In this document: positions 36,897 through 45,880 of the stretch, piece after piece
Layout of the letters: each line of letters starts with the position of its first letter
Numbering within the stretch: the stretch's first letter is position 1
DNA from: Niallia taxi
GTDB taxonomy: Bacteria > Bacillota > Bacilli > Bacillales > Cytobacillaceae
Length of the DNA: 64,000 nucleotides
Direction of reading: 5' to 3'
Assembly: GCF_004005475.1 (NCBI RefSeq)
Contig: NZ_RZTZ01000020.1
Span: forward strand, 1-64,000
Position numbers and translations under genes: made by a program
The notes under the pieces: generated by a model
What the model was told of the DNA's origin: nothing
Seen by the model: the letters and a program-made list of their open reading frames with translations, nothing else
The model's database searches: none

Positions 36897-38582
36897 ATGA
36901 TTGAAAAAGGAAAAATGAGAGCTGGGTCTCATATTTTATATATATTTAATCAAATTGACAAATATATAGATAATGCAGTTGATTTTATTCTTGATGGAGT
37001 ATTAAATAATGAAGTTATTCTTTTTGTTGATACGAAGGAATCATTCGAAAATGTTTTTAAAAAAATTAGAAAGATGGGCTATAATTCAATTCAATTGGAA
37101 AGACTCATATTTGTTGATAGTACAGAAACCTATATTATTGATAATCAATTTAATCTTAAGAAAACCGGGAATCTAATTGGTTTACTAAATCCTTATTTTG
37201 AGATGGGTTGTACTATACGAACGTGGGGGCAAGTCCTATTGACAGACCATATATCAACTTTAGAGAGACTTCGAATATTTGAATCTAATAGTGATGAGTT
37301 TATCTTAAAAAGTAACTTAATTTCTGTCTGTGCTTATAATGGCCAAACTACTTCTGCTTACATTCAAAACGAGTTGATGAGAACACATACTCATTTTATG
37401 ACAGATAGTGAATATATTCCCTCTCCACTGTATGATAGAAATTATCTGCAAATTCCTTCAAAAGAAGAAATAGAAAAACAAAAAAGTATAGAAAAACAGT
37501 ATAGAAATCTTAAAAGTATAAATAAAAGATTAGCACAAGAGAATGAGCTAATAAGTATAAAAAATATGGCTATAACTGAAAGTGAGCAAAAGCTTTGAAT
37601 GGTATTTGAACAGTTGCCTAATCCTATCATTATAAGAAGAGATTCTAGAATTCTTTTGATAAACGACATTGCCAAAAAACAATTGTTAATTATTAGTAAC
37701 AACATCAGTAAAAAACATCATTTACATATATTCTTTGATAAATATAAAGAATATTCCTATTTAACAGAAAAAGATACAGTTCATAATCATAATTTCACTC
37801 TAAATAATGGCGAGGAAAAACATTATATTATTAAATCAGTGGAGCTTCTTTTTGAAGGTGAACCATCTATTTTACATTCCTTTCTAGATATTAGTCAGGA
37901 AAAAGAAAATGAAAAAATAATTGTTCGTTCAGAGAAAATGAGAGTAGCAGGAGAACTTGCTGCTAGTATTGCACATGAAATTCGCAATCCCTTAACTGCA
38001 ATTAAAGGCTTTTTTCAATTGATGAATCGAGAACAAGAAAATAGTATGTATTACAGTGTAATAGATGATGAGATAACAAGAATTTAGCAAATCACGAGCG
38101 AATTATTAACCCTTGCAAAGCCACATACTGAAAGACGTGAAATTCATAATATAGTTCACCTAATAGAGGGAGTAATAATTTTACTTACATCACAAGCCAA
38201 TTTTTATAATATTCAAATTATTAATCAAGTCAAGAGCAAAGAATTATACATTAATTGCGATGAGACAAAGATCAAGCAAGTTTTTATTAATTTAATCAAA
38301 AACGCAATTGATTCTATGGAGAGTGGTGGAAAAATTATTCTCAAAATTTATGAAATTGACGACAATATTCAAGTTAAAGTAATAGATCAGGGTAATGGTA
38401 TTCCAAAAGAGTTGATGAATAAGATTGGGGAACCTTTTTATACTACAAAAGAAAAAGGGACAGGAATTGGTTTAATGGTTTGTTTTCAAATTATAGAAAG
38501 TCATGAAGGTACTATAAAGGTGGAAAGTAATTATGGTAGTGGTACTACATTTACGGTCACGATACCTTCTTCTATACGTTGA
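36897..38582 (+). pseudogene. MEDS-domain sporulation-type sensor histidine kinase with two in-frame stops
   Basis: One reading frame runs the whole length but is cut by TGA at 37596-37598 and TAG at 38085-38087. In order it encodes a MEDS sensory domain (GSHILYIFNQIDKYIDNAVD through QTTSAYIQNELMRTH), a PAS-like region (PNPIIIRRDSRILLINDIAK), a HisKA domain with the phospho-accepting His in SIAHEIRNPLTAIKGF (codon 360), and an HATPase domain (INLIKNAIDSMESGG, GNGIPKELMNKIGEPFYTTK, GTGIGLMV). The TGA is followed at once by ATG, so the first stop could allow restart. ATG 36897 follows GGGAG. Plasmid-borne KinB-like kinases can affect sporulation timing. Confidence 0.82.
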
Positions 38583-39525
38583 ATGGTGAGTGAATAAATG
38601 CTGGATTAATACAGTTAAATCCGATTTGTTGAAAGAATATATTATAAAACACAAGTGTATTAATCTTAGTTAAACGGAAAAGGATGTTTAGTTGCTAAAT
38701 TATTTAAACTGTACAACCCTAATACCTAATAAGGAGCATAATTACATATATTAGAACCTTAGTTACTTCCTTATAACGTAATTAAAGGTATTCTGTCTGT
38801 ATGGGAACGTATATACACAAGCAAAGAATATAATGGCGATATTAGGAAAACAGTATTCTTAAGGTGGGTCTGTGAAAGAGTTAAGCAACGTATATGGAGT
38901 TTTGATTCTTAAAGCGGTGATTTCAATTGCAAAGTCCTTTGGCATGGAATATGAAAAAGTAAAATCATATGTCCATTGCTTTTTGAATCTCAATTTCTTG
39001 CTTTACTGAAGCTTCTGTTTTTAAATGGTAGCCAGCTCTTTAGGAGTAAGGGAATATCATCTGTATTCTTACGGTATAAGTTACCTGGGTTCCGTAATGG
39101 ATTTATTTTCATCCTAAGAAAATGGTAGATTATTCGTTTTCACGTTCCATAACAACAGACTTAGTAATGACTGCTTTAGGAAACGCTTACTCTATTCAAA
39201 ACCAGCCAAATGTTTATTTCTACACACAGATTTAGGTTCCCAATATACAAGCTCGGAGTTACGGCAATACGTTCAATCTTGTGCAAGCCATTGGTATATA
39301 GGGGATTAGAAGGTTTTTCTTTGCTAATTAATCACTCTAAAAAGGAATAACGCTTGTTATAAGGGGTAACGGCATTTTTATGCAAACAGTTTGACCTCTA
39401 CTGTAAATTAGCGGAATATAATTCTTCCTAAGTAAAATGATATAAAATTATTTAGTTTTATTTCATTTTATAGTAATATTAATTTAAAAAAATGGTTATA
39501 TTTTAAATTAAGGAGGGAGAATTTA
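38583..39525 (+). mobile_element. Intergenic stretch with IS3-family transposase remnant
   Basis: Between about 39120 and 39310 the plus strand reads MVDYSFSRSITTDLVMTALG and, in a shifted frame, TDLGSQYTSSELRQYVQSCA. This is the DDE-core region of IS3-family OrfB, broken by stops. An OrfA-like trace (VKELSNVYGV) may lie near 38875. Terminal repeats are not clear. The remaining sequence has no supported gene. Confidence 0.7.
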
Positions 39526-40758
39526 ATGGTTTATGATAAATTATCTAAAATTTTTTATAAAACAGATAGTAAAACCCATCATTTAGAATATGAAAAAAGA
39601 TTAAATAGCTATGGCTCCTATAAAACTAATCTAAGTATTAGACCTTTTAGAAAGGAAAAAATGTTGAGCCAGGAGGAAACTCTATTTTTTGTTAATATAG
39701 ATAAACTGATTAAACTGTATGAAGAGATACTAACTAATAGTTGTACTATTCAATTAGCCGTTAATAAGTTACCACCTTTTGCAGTTGAGCCTTACTTTCA
39801 TAAATTAATTATTAATGAAGCCCAAAGTAATAATGAAATTGAGGGTATTCGAAGTACAAAAGAAGAATTATCCAATGTGTTAGAACACATCAATGACAAT
39901 AAAGCAACTGCCAAAAAACGTTTCTTAGGTATGATGAAAACTTATAGATATCTTGAACAGTTAAAACCATTCCACTCAGTAGAAGATTTCAGAAAACTTT
40001 ATGATGATTTAGTTGCAGATGAAATTTCAATAAATAAACAACCTGATGGTAGATATTTTAGAAAAGAGGGCGTAAGCATAACTGATGGCGCTAAGGTTAC
40101 TCATAGAGGAATTGATCAAGAGTCAAAAATTATTGAGAAACTGAACGAAATTATCCACTTTCTAGAAACTTCGGAAATTCCGGATTTATACAAGTATATG
40201 ATTGCTCATTATTACTACGAATATATCCATCCGTTTTACGATGGAAATGGAAGAACAGGAAGATTGTTGGTTTGTAGTTACGTGTCTAGAAAGTTAGAGA
40301 GATATTCAGCCATCACATTATCTTACGCAATAAACACTGACAAAACTAAATATTACAAATCTTTAGAGAATGTTTCTGATCCTCATAATAAAGGGGAACT
40401 AACCTTTTACTTAATAGATATGTTAGAAATATTGAGTTCTGGTCAAAAGGCAATAATTGAGGATCTACAACTAGGTTTAATTAAAGCACAACGAATTAAG
40501 GAATATATTAGGGAACTAAATTGGGCAAATGATAATCTTTTAAAGAATGTTCTTCATATTTTACTTGATATAACAGTTTTTGCAGGGGAAAGTAGAATGT
40601 TAACAAATGCAGAATTAGTTCGAGTACTAAATGTAACCCCACACAAAATAAATAAAGTTATGGCGGAACTCGAAGAAAAAGAGATAGTACATTTGGTTAA
40701 ACAACGCCCTAAGACCTTTGCCATAACAGATACCTTTTTAGAGAACATTTTTATTTAA
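39526..40758 (+). CDS. Fic family protein (putative AMP transferase)
   Basis: The 410-residue protein has the Fic motif HPFYDGNGRTGR at residues 235-246; His235 is the catalytic base. Family members transfer AMP or similar groups onto target hydroxyls. An N-terminal helix with NNEIEG (102-107) matches the position of the class II inhibitory motif but has Asn where Ser/Thr is usual. A C-terminal winged-helix-like segment (MLTNAELVRVLNVTPHKINK) resembles the DNA-binding end of related Fic proteins. AAGGAGGGAGA precedes ATG 39526. It lies intact between two decayed IS3 remnants. Confidence 0.88.
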   Translation: MVYDKLSKIFYKTDSKTHHLEYEKRLNSYGSYKTNLSIRPFRKEKMLSQEETLFFVNIDKLIKLYEEILTNSCTIQLAVNKLPPFAVEPYFHKLIINEAQSNNEIEGIRSTKEELSNVLEHINDNKATAKKRFLGMMKTYRYLEQLKPFHSVEDFRKLYDDLVADEISINKQPDGRYFRKEGVSITDGAKVTHRGIDQESKIIEKLNEIIHFLETSEIPDLYKYMIAHYYYEYIHPFYDGNGRTGRLLVCSYVSRKLERYSAITLSYAINTDKTKYYKSLENVSDPHNKGELTFYLIDMLEILSSGQKAIIEDLQLGLIKAQRIKEYIRELNWANDNLLKNVLHILLDITVFAGESRMLTNAELVRVLNVTPHKINKVMAELEEKEIVHLVKQRPKTFAITDTFLENIFI

Positions 40759-41395
40759 AAGCTAATGTTAGTGTTTCTAATGAAAAATAAGTAAGGAGAT
40801 TTCTTTAAAATCCAGTATCATGGAGGAGCACTGGCTAGTTTTCCACCTAAATACTAGCACAGTTCAAGCCACAGAAAACTTCCTGTAATGAGTAGACTCA
40901 GACTAACTCATTGATACGTAAGTTTCAGAAGAAAGAAGTAAAAAAGTAGTCGTCGGTGATTTAACATTCGTTAAAGTCAAAAACAAATGGCATTAAGTAT
41001 GTACCTTTGTCCATCTCTTTAATTGCGAAATATTGATTTCAATACAGGATTGAACAAAAGATGCGAGCCTTATCGCATGTGCTTTTTCTTCTATTCAAGG
41101 TGATCTGCGGGATATCCATTTGTTACACACCGACCGTGGTAGAGATTTTAAAAACCAGGTCATCGACCAAACGTTAGCGGCCGTCCATGTTGGCCGCTCT
41201 TTAAGCATGAAAGTGCTGTCCATATGATAACGCTGTAGCGGAAGCTACATTTAAAATCATTAAAACGGAGTTATTAGCCAAATGAAATTTGATAGTTTAG
41301 GCAAATAAGCATCTTTCTTTTGATTTCTGGTAATTCCAAGAGTGTCCAACTATATGGCATTGAACCGTTATCCTTGTAAGGTTTGAATAGTTTTT
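40759..41395 (+). mobile_element. Second IS3-family (IS150-like) transposase remnant
   Basis: From about 40935 to 41285 the three forward frames together read VVVGDLTFVKVKNKWH, GDLRDIHLLHTDRGRDFKNQ and AVAEATFKIIKTELLAN, the catalytic half of IS150-group OrfB. Stops and frameshifts split it. No intact gene remains. It differs from the remnant at 39120. Confidence 0.78.
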
Positions 41396-41662
41396 TTAAT
41401 TATCATTATTCTCAAAAGCCACTATTCGGATTGCCTTTAACCAGCTCTTAGCAATCTCCAGATCTCCTGTTCTCTTAGATTCTCTCTCCACATACTTTCT
41501 TAAAGTCATAACATAGTCTTGATCTATTTCAGCAAATTTTCGTACATACTGAATTTGTTCTTCTAATTTATAAATGCAGCCTAAAGCAACATAAACAGAA
41601 CCAAAGGTGATGTTTTCTTTTGTACCTAACCGATCTAATATTCTAAGCCCTAATTCAAGCAT
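41396..41662 (-). CDS. Small protein of unknown function
   Basis: The 88-residue minus-strand product (MLELGLRILDRLGTKENITF at its start) is helical and soluble. AGAAGG lies 7 bases upstream on the minus strand, so it is probably translated. No domain is recognised, and the gene is isolated in decayed DNA. Confidence 0.5.
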   Translation of the reverse strand: MLELGLRILDRLGTKENITFGSVYVALGCIYKLEEQIQYVRKFAEIDQDYVMTLRKYVERESKRTGDLEIAKSWLKAIRIVAFENNDN

Positions 41663-41884
41663 AAATTTGCCTTCTTTCTATAGGATAATCGTATAACTTA
41701 ACGAAAATAATACGCTGTTCTTGCTGCATTTACAACCAAATTTTGTGAATTAATACCAACAGAAGGATTTTTTAAGTGTCGGAAATTGTTGAATGACTTT
41801 TTTGGAGTATGCTGCTATAAGTAACAATTTATATAATTACTCTATTAAAGCTTAGGAGCGATTAAATAGATAGTTAGTAAAAAA

Positions 41885-42553
41885 GATTTATTATCAGATT
41901 ACACTTACAGGGATACTTACTTTTGGAGGGCTGTGACAGTAAAGCTTTTCCTTTTGAAAGTTTAACAACAAATCTGATTGCTGGGCAATGTTTGTGTTAC
42001 CACAATCACGCTTTTTCGTTGTAAGATGCTCTCCCTCGACTATTTCAGAAGTGCTGTCCATAAAGTCTGTATAGGAATCTGTAAAAGTCACACCTTGAAG
42101 TGTGACATCACCTTGAGTCATCCCTCCCATTCTGCCGGCACCCTCTTGGGTTGCTGTTTCTTCTTCTGTTGTTGTAGATGTACTGTTTTCTATTGGGTCA
42201 AAGCTAGATGCAAGACCAGTTGTAGAGGAATAGAAATTATAGCCTTTAATTTAGTCATATAAAGTAAGTTCCTCTGCTGTTTCCACATCAATTGGAGTAG
42301 ACAGTGAATTTAGCTCGTCCACCACCTTCAGATGATTCCGATTGCATTTCCTCCCTTAATGTCCATGTCAACCTGTAATGTCACATATCTGCACCAAGAT
42401 GCTTTCTAGCCAAGTCACTGGATTTTTTTGCTGCTGTTTGAATAGATAAGCCTGTCAGCACAAGTAGGCAAATAACAGAAAACACAATTATCTGCAGTAG
42501 ATTTTTTCCCTTCCTTGCTTTAACACTCAGAAAAGCTCGTTTTAAAAATTCAT
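41885..42553 (-). pseudogene. MacB/FtsX-type ABC transporter permease, broken
   Basis: On the minus strand AAAGGAG precedes ATG at 42553. The frame breaks after three codons, where a T seems missing from a T run, and resumes as LKRAFLSVKARKGKNLLQII, then a membrane helix (VFSVICLLVLTGLSIQ), KKSSDLARKHLGAD and LTWTLREEMQSES. Farther on it reads GGMTQGDVTLQGVTFTDSYT. These are the N-terminal membrane helix and periplasmic-type domain of MacB-like export permeases. Several frameshifts and a missing C-terminal half make it a pseudogene. Confidence 0.72.
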
Positions 42554-42901
42554 ATTCTCGCTCCTTTAACTTTTTTTCACAGCCCTCAATATATATAAAA
42601 GGTGAAAAAACGGTGAAAAGGAAAAAGACCTTTCGGAAAAATAATAAAGCAATTAAACGAGTGATAATAATTAATCATAATAGATGGAGAAAATCTCTCT
42701 ATTAATAGTGAAAAGGAATAAAAGAGGCACAAAGATTATTGGAGATTATATGTAAAACAAACTGAATTACATCTTTGTTTTAAAAACATCTAAGAGATGA
42801 ACATCGTATATTATCCGATTAAAAGGGTTATGAAATCCTCCGAATATGTGAGCATTAGAGAGATATCCGTATCAATCCGAGGGAGTTGAATAAAAAAATA
42901 A
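42554..42901. other. Intergenic stretch before the arsenic island
   Basis: No gene supported in about 350 bases; AT-rich with short direct repeats such as GGTGAAAA near 42601-42618. Confidence 0.5.
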
Positions 42902-42930
42902 TTGACATCATCAATTAATGACGTTATCAT
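42902..42930 (+). promoter_or_regulatory. Promoter with palindromic MarR operator
   Basis: TTGACA (42902-42907), 17 bases, TATCAT (42925-42930). The spacer holds TCATCAATTAATGA (42908-42921), a near-perfect palindrome ideally placed for repression by the MarR protein encoded downstream. The 10-mer TCAATTAATG recurs at 43443-43452 before the acetyltransferase gene. Confidence 0.8.
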
Positions 42931-42951
42931 CTAAGTTAGAGGCGATGAAAA

Positions 42952-43410
42952 ATGAAAACACAGGATAAAATACAAATTCGAGAATTACTACAACAACTAG
43001 TTCGTGACTTTGGACTTCTTCAAAAAGATGGTTCTGACTGTTGTGGGATAACAGTAACACAAAGCCATATTGTATATGAATTGGGGAAATCTCCAAACAT
43101 TTCTCTTCAGACTTTAGCTGAAAAGCTAATAATGGATACTGGTCTTTTAAGCAGACAAGTAAATAAACTAGTGGAGCTTCAATATATATTAAGGGTTCCA
43201 GATCCAAATGATCGGAGATATGTCCTTTTATCTTTGACAGAAATAGGTGAAGCAAAAGCTGAAGAAATATCTAACCAAATGTTAGAATACTTAGGAAACA
43301 TATTTACTCATATTCAAGAAGATAAGCATTCGCAAGTATTAGAAAGTCTAAGTTTATTGCTTGATGCAATGAATAAAAACGATGGATTAGGTAGTTGTGC
43401 CACCAGATAG
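42952..43410 (+). CDS. MarR family regulator with vicinal cysteines
   Basis: The 152-residue winged-helix repressor has the MarR DNA-binding segment ISLQTLAEKLIMDTGLLSRQ and wing DPNDRRYVLLSLT. Cys30 and Cys31 (SDCCG) lie at the dimer-domain/HTH boundary, a suitable place to bind As(III) or another soft metalloid; the last residues hold another Cys. MarR proteins with thiols often sense oxidants or metals, so arsenic sensing is an inference from this and the gene context. It is probably autoregulated through the palindrome in its promoter. Confidence 0.85.
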   Translation: MKTQDKIQIRELLQQLVRDFGLLQKDGSDCCGITVTQSHIVYELGKSPNISLQTLAEKLIMDTGLLSRQVNKLVELQYILRVPDPNDRRYVLLSLTEIGEAKAEEISNQMLEYLGNIFTHIQEDKHSQVLESLSLLLDAMNKNDGLGSCATR

Positions 43411-43418
43411 GTGGCTTT
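43399..43418 (+). terminator. Weak terminator-like hairpin at the end of marR
   Basis: GCCACC (43399-43404) and GGTGGC (43410-43415) are perfect arms around the stop codon, with only three T following, so partial readthrough to the next gene is likely. Confidence 0.5.
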
Positions 43419-43442
43419 CATTAAATATTATATTTGATAAAG

Positions 43443-43452
43443 TCAATTAATG
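43443..43452 (+). promoter_or_regulatory. Second candidate MarR site
   Basis: TCAATTAATG is identical to ten bases of the operator at 42911-42920 and lies 30 bases before the acetyltransferase start. Confidence 0.45.
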
Positions 43453-43483
43453 TTTAAGTCAAATAAAATAGGAGCGATAAAAA

Positions 43484-43990
43484 ATGCTTAGGAAAGCTTC
43501 GGCAGAAGATTTAAAAGAAATTCTTGAAATCTATAACCAAGGTATAGAAGACGGATTAGCGACCTTTGAGGAAGATTTAAAAGACAAGGATTACATGGAG
43601 AATTGGTTTGCTGCTCACCAGGGCAGATATGCTGTATTTATAGCTGTTAATGAAGATGGGAAAATCACAGGATGGGCATCAATAAATCCTTATAATACTA
43701 GGACTGCCTATTATGGGGTAGGAGAACTTTCAATATATATACATAGGGATTTTAGAGGAAAAGGAATTGGTCATAAACTATTACAGGTACTAGAAGACGA
43801 GGCAAGATTACAGGGATTTTATAAAATAGTACTCTTTACATTTCCTATTAATAAATTAGGCCAAGGTCTTTACAGAAAGTTAAATTATCGGGAGGTTGGT
43901 TTATTTAAAAATCAAGGGAGATTAAGGGGGAAATTTGTAGACGTAATGTTAATGGAAAAGTTGTTGTTTAATCAAGAATATTACTTATAA
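43484..43990 (+). CDS. GNAT acetyltransferase of the ArsN1/phosphinothricin type
   Basis: The 168-residue GNAT enzyme resembles ArsN1 and phosphinothricin N-acetyltransferases: EILEIYNQGIEDGLATFEED near the start, ELSIYIHRDFRGKGIGHKLL for acetyl-CoA binding (R/Q-x-x-G-x-G/A motif as RGKGIG), and LYRKLNYREVGLFKNQGR at the end. ArsN1 acetylates the amino group of the organoarsenical antibiotic arsinothricin. The arsenic genes nearby favour that role, though phosphinothricin or another substrate cannot be excluded. AGGAGCG precedes ATG 43484. It follows the MarR gene and precedes the ArsO-like gene. Confidence 0.8.
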   Translation: MLRKASAEDLKEILEIYNQGIEDGLATFEEDLKDKDYMENWFAAHQGRYAVFIAVNEDGKITGWASINPYNTRTAYYGVGELSIYIHRDFRGKGIGHKLLQVLEDEARLQGFYKIVLFTFPINKLGQGLYRKLNYREVGLFKNQGRLRGKFVDVMLMEKLLFNQEYYL

Positions 43991-44006
43991 AAGGAGTGTA
44001 ATAAAT

Positions 44007-45377
44007 ATGTCTGAATTTAAAATTTTGTCCAACTGCTGTCAACTAACTAATGATGTTGAAGAGAAAAGTTTAATGAATTTAGATTTACCTATAGCTATCA
44101 TTGGTGCTGGTCCTGTAGGTTTAGCTGCTGCAGCTCATTTGATTCAATATAAACAAAAAGTAATTATTTTAGAAGCTGGAACAGAAGTTGGAGCAAACAT
44201 TCTTACCTGGAAACATATAAAATTATTCTCACAGTGGAAATATAACATCGATAAAGCAGCATCTTCTTTATTAGAGAAATATGAATGGGAAAAACCAAAT
44301 TTAGAGGAAATACCCACTGGTAAAGAACTCGTGGATAATTACTTAATTCCTTTCTCAAAGATTCCAGAAATACGAGAAGTAATTGCTTTAAATACAAAAG
44401 TCATTTCTATAGCTAAAAAAAATATCGATAAAATGAAGACAGCTAACAGAGAGAATGTTCCATTTGTTATTTATACAGAGCAGAAAGGTATAATTCAATC
44501 TATTGAAGCACGAGCTGTCATTGATGCTACTGGTACTTGGGGAAACCATAATCCAGCTAACTCCAATGGGGTTTGGCTAAAAACCGAGAAAAATCTAAGG
44601 GAAAAAGCCTTTTATGGATTACCTGATATCTTGGGAGAAAGTATCCACCGTTACAAAAATAAAAAAGTAGCAGTCGTAGGAAGTGGGCACTCTGCTATTA
44701 ATGCTTTGCTTGAATTAGAGAAATTAAAGGAAGAGCATCCAGAAACAGAAGCTATATGGATTATTCGGAAAGAACGTGTAGAGGATGCATATGGTGGAGA
44801 AGAAAAGGATGCATTAGTAGCAAGGGGATTATTAGGTAGCAGAATTCATGAAATGGTAGATAAAGGGACAGTCAAAGTGCATACTTCTTTTAGAATTGAG
44901 CAGTTGAGAGAGAATAATAATGCAACAATAACGATTAATGGAGAAGTAAATGGTGTAAAATCCGAAATTGATTCAATTGATGAAGTCATCGTCAACACAG
45001 GAAATCGACCTAATTATTCTTTCTTAAATGAATTACGAACAAAAGTTGATTTTGCTACTGAAAGTGTAGCAGCCATTTCCGATTTAATTGATCCCAATCT
45101 TCACAGCTGTGGAACAGTCCGCCCTCATGGTGAAAAAGAATTGAGACAACCGGAGAAGAACCTATATATAGTTGGATCTAAAAGCTATGGTAGGGCACCG
45201 ACCTTTTTAATGGCAACGGGGTATGAACAGGTACGTTCAATAGCTGCATATATGGCAGGGGATATAGAAGCTTCGGAAAAAGTAGAATTAGATTTACCTG
45301 AAACAGGGGTTTGTAGTGTAAATTTCGTAAATGCTAAAAGTGTTAATAGCTGCGATACAGACACTTGTTGCTCTTAA
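44007..45377 (+). CDS. ArsO-like FAD-dependent monooxygenase
   Basis: The 456-residue flavoprotein has two Rossmann motifs, GAGPVG (33-38) for FAD and VVGSGHSAINA (about 223-233) for NADPH, plus the GTWGNHNPAN segment typical of flavin monooxygenase-like enzymes. The last residues, SVNSCDTDTCCS, form a cysteine cluster that could bind trivalent arsenic. Proteins of this type occur in arsenic operons and are called ArsO, with an uncertain reaction on organoarsenicals. AAAGGAGTG precedes ATG 44007. A strong terminator follows. Confidence 0.78.
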   Translation: MSEFKILSNCCQLTNDVEEKSLMNLDLPIAIIGAGPVGLAAAAHLIQYKQKVIILEAGTEVGANILTWKHIKLFSQWKYNIDKAASSLLEKYEWEKPNLEEIPTGKELVDNYLIPFSKIPEIREVIALNTKVISIAKKNIDKMKTANRENVPFVIYTEQKGIIQSIEARAVIDATGTWGNHNPANSNGVWLKTEKNLREKAFYGLPDILGESIHRYKNKKVAVVGSGHSAINALLELEKLKEEHPETEAIWIIRKERVEDAYGGEEKDALVARGLLGSRIHEMVDKGTVKVHTSFRIEQLRENNNATITINGEVNGVKSEIDSIDEVIVNTGNRPNYSFLNELRTKVDFATESVAAISDLIDPNLHSCGTVRPHGEKELRQPEKNLYIVGSKSYGRAPTFLMATGYEQVRSIAAYMAGDIEASEKVELDLPETGVCSVNFVNAKSVNSCDTDTCCS

Positions 45378-45412
45378 GATTGGAATAAATATAAATATGA
45401 ATAAATAAGCAA

Positions 45413-45453
45413 AAAAGGGTAAATGTAATTAGTATTGACATTTACCCTTTTCC
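45413..45453 (+). terminator. Terminator of the MarR-ArsN-ArsO operon
   Basis: AAAAGGGTAAATGT (45413-45426) and ACATTTACCCTTTT (45438-45451) are perfect 14-bp arms. The A-rich lead and T-rich tail make it usable in both directions. The -35 box of the arsR promoter lies across its loop and 3' arm. Confidence 0.9.
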
Positions 45454-45482
45454 TTTATTAATATATAAGCATATAATTATAT
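45435..45482 (+). promoter_or_regulatory. arsR promoter with ArsR operator-like palindrome
   Basis: TTGACA (45435-45440), 18 bases, TAATAT (45459-45464). The perfect palindrome ATATAATTATAT (45471-45482) begins 7 bases after the -10 box, where an ArsR dimer would block initiation. Confidence 0.65.
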
Positions 45483-45517
45483 GGTGAATTAAACTAAGAA
45501 AGGTGGTCATAATCATT

Positions 45518-45865
45518 ATGAAAGAGGACAAATCCCAAGACTTAAAAGAGACTGCAATTTTGTTAAAACTTTTAGGTGATAAAACAAGATTATCCATGGT
45601 GAACATGTTAGCTGAACAGGAATGCTGTGTGTGTGAATTTGTTGAAATTTTTCAAATGTCCCAACCTGCAATCAGTCAGCATCTCAGAAAGTTACGGGAT
45701 ATTGGGATTGTGAAAGAACAAAGAAAAGGGCAATGGGTAGTCTATTCCCTAAATACAGAAAGTGAATATTACTTACTGACAAAAGATATTTTAAACCATG
45801 TACCGAGTGAACGAGATAAGTTTGTTTGGCTAGAGAAAAATGGATTGAGAATTATATGTAATTAA
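45518..45865 (+). CDS. arsR: ArsR family arsenite-responsive repressor
   Basis: The 115-residue winged-helix repressor has the metal-binding motif ECCVCEF with Cys36, Cys37 and Cys39, one more Cys than the usual ELCVCDL. The recognition helix is SQPAISQHLRKLRDIGIV, and KGQWVVYSLN forms the wing. Arsenite binding releases it from the operator. ATG 45518 follows AAGGTGGT; upstream in-frame codons lack a site. The arsB gene follows 15 bases later, so the two form an operon. Confidence 0.93.
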   Translation: MKEDKSQDLKETAILLKLLGDKTRLSMVNMLAEQECCVCEFVEIFQMSQPAISQHLRKLRDIGIVKEQRKGQWVVYSLNTESEYYLLTKDILNHVPSERDKFVWLEKNGLRIICN

Positions 45866-45880
45866 CGGAGGTTAACAACT

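Noticed and set aside
41978-42262. Plus-strand ORF rich in Cys and Phe
   Set aside because: It is the antisense of the broken ABC permease, which reads convincingly on the minus strand.
42911-43255. Minus-strand ORF opposite the MarR gene
   Set aside because: Shadow of a well-supported gene that has its own promoter and motifs.
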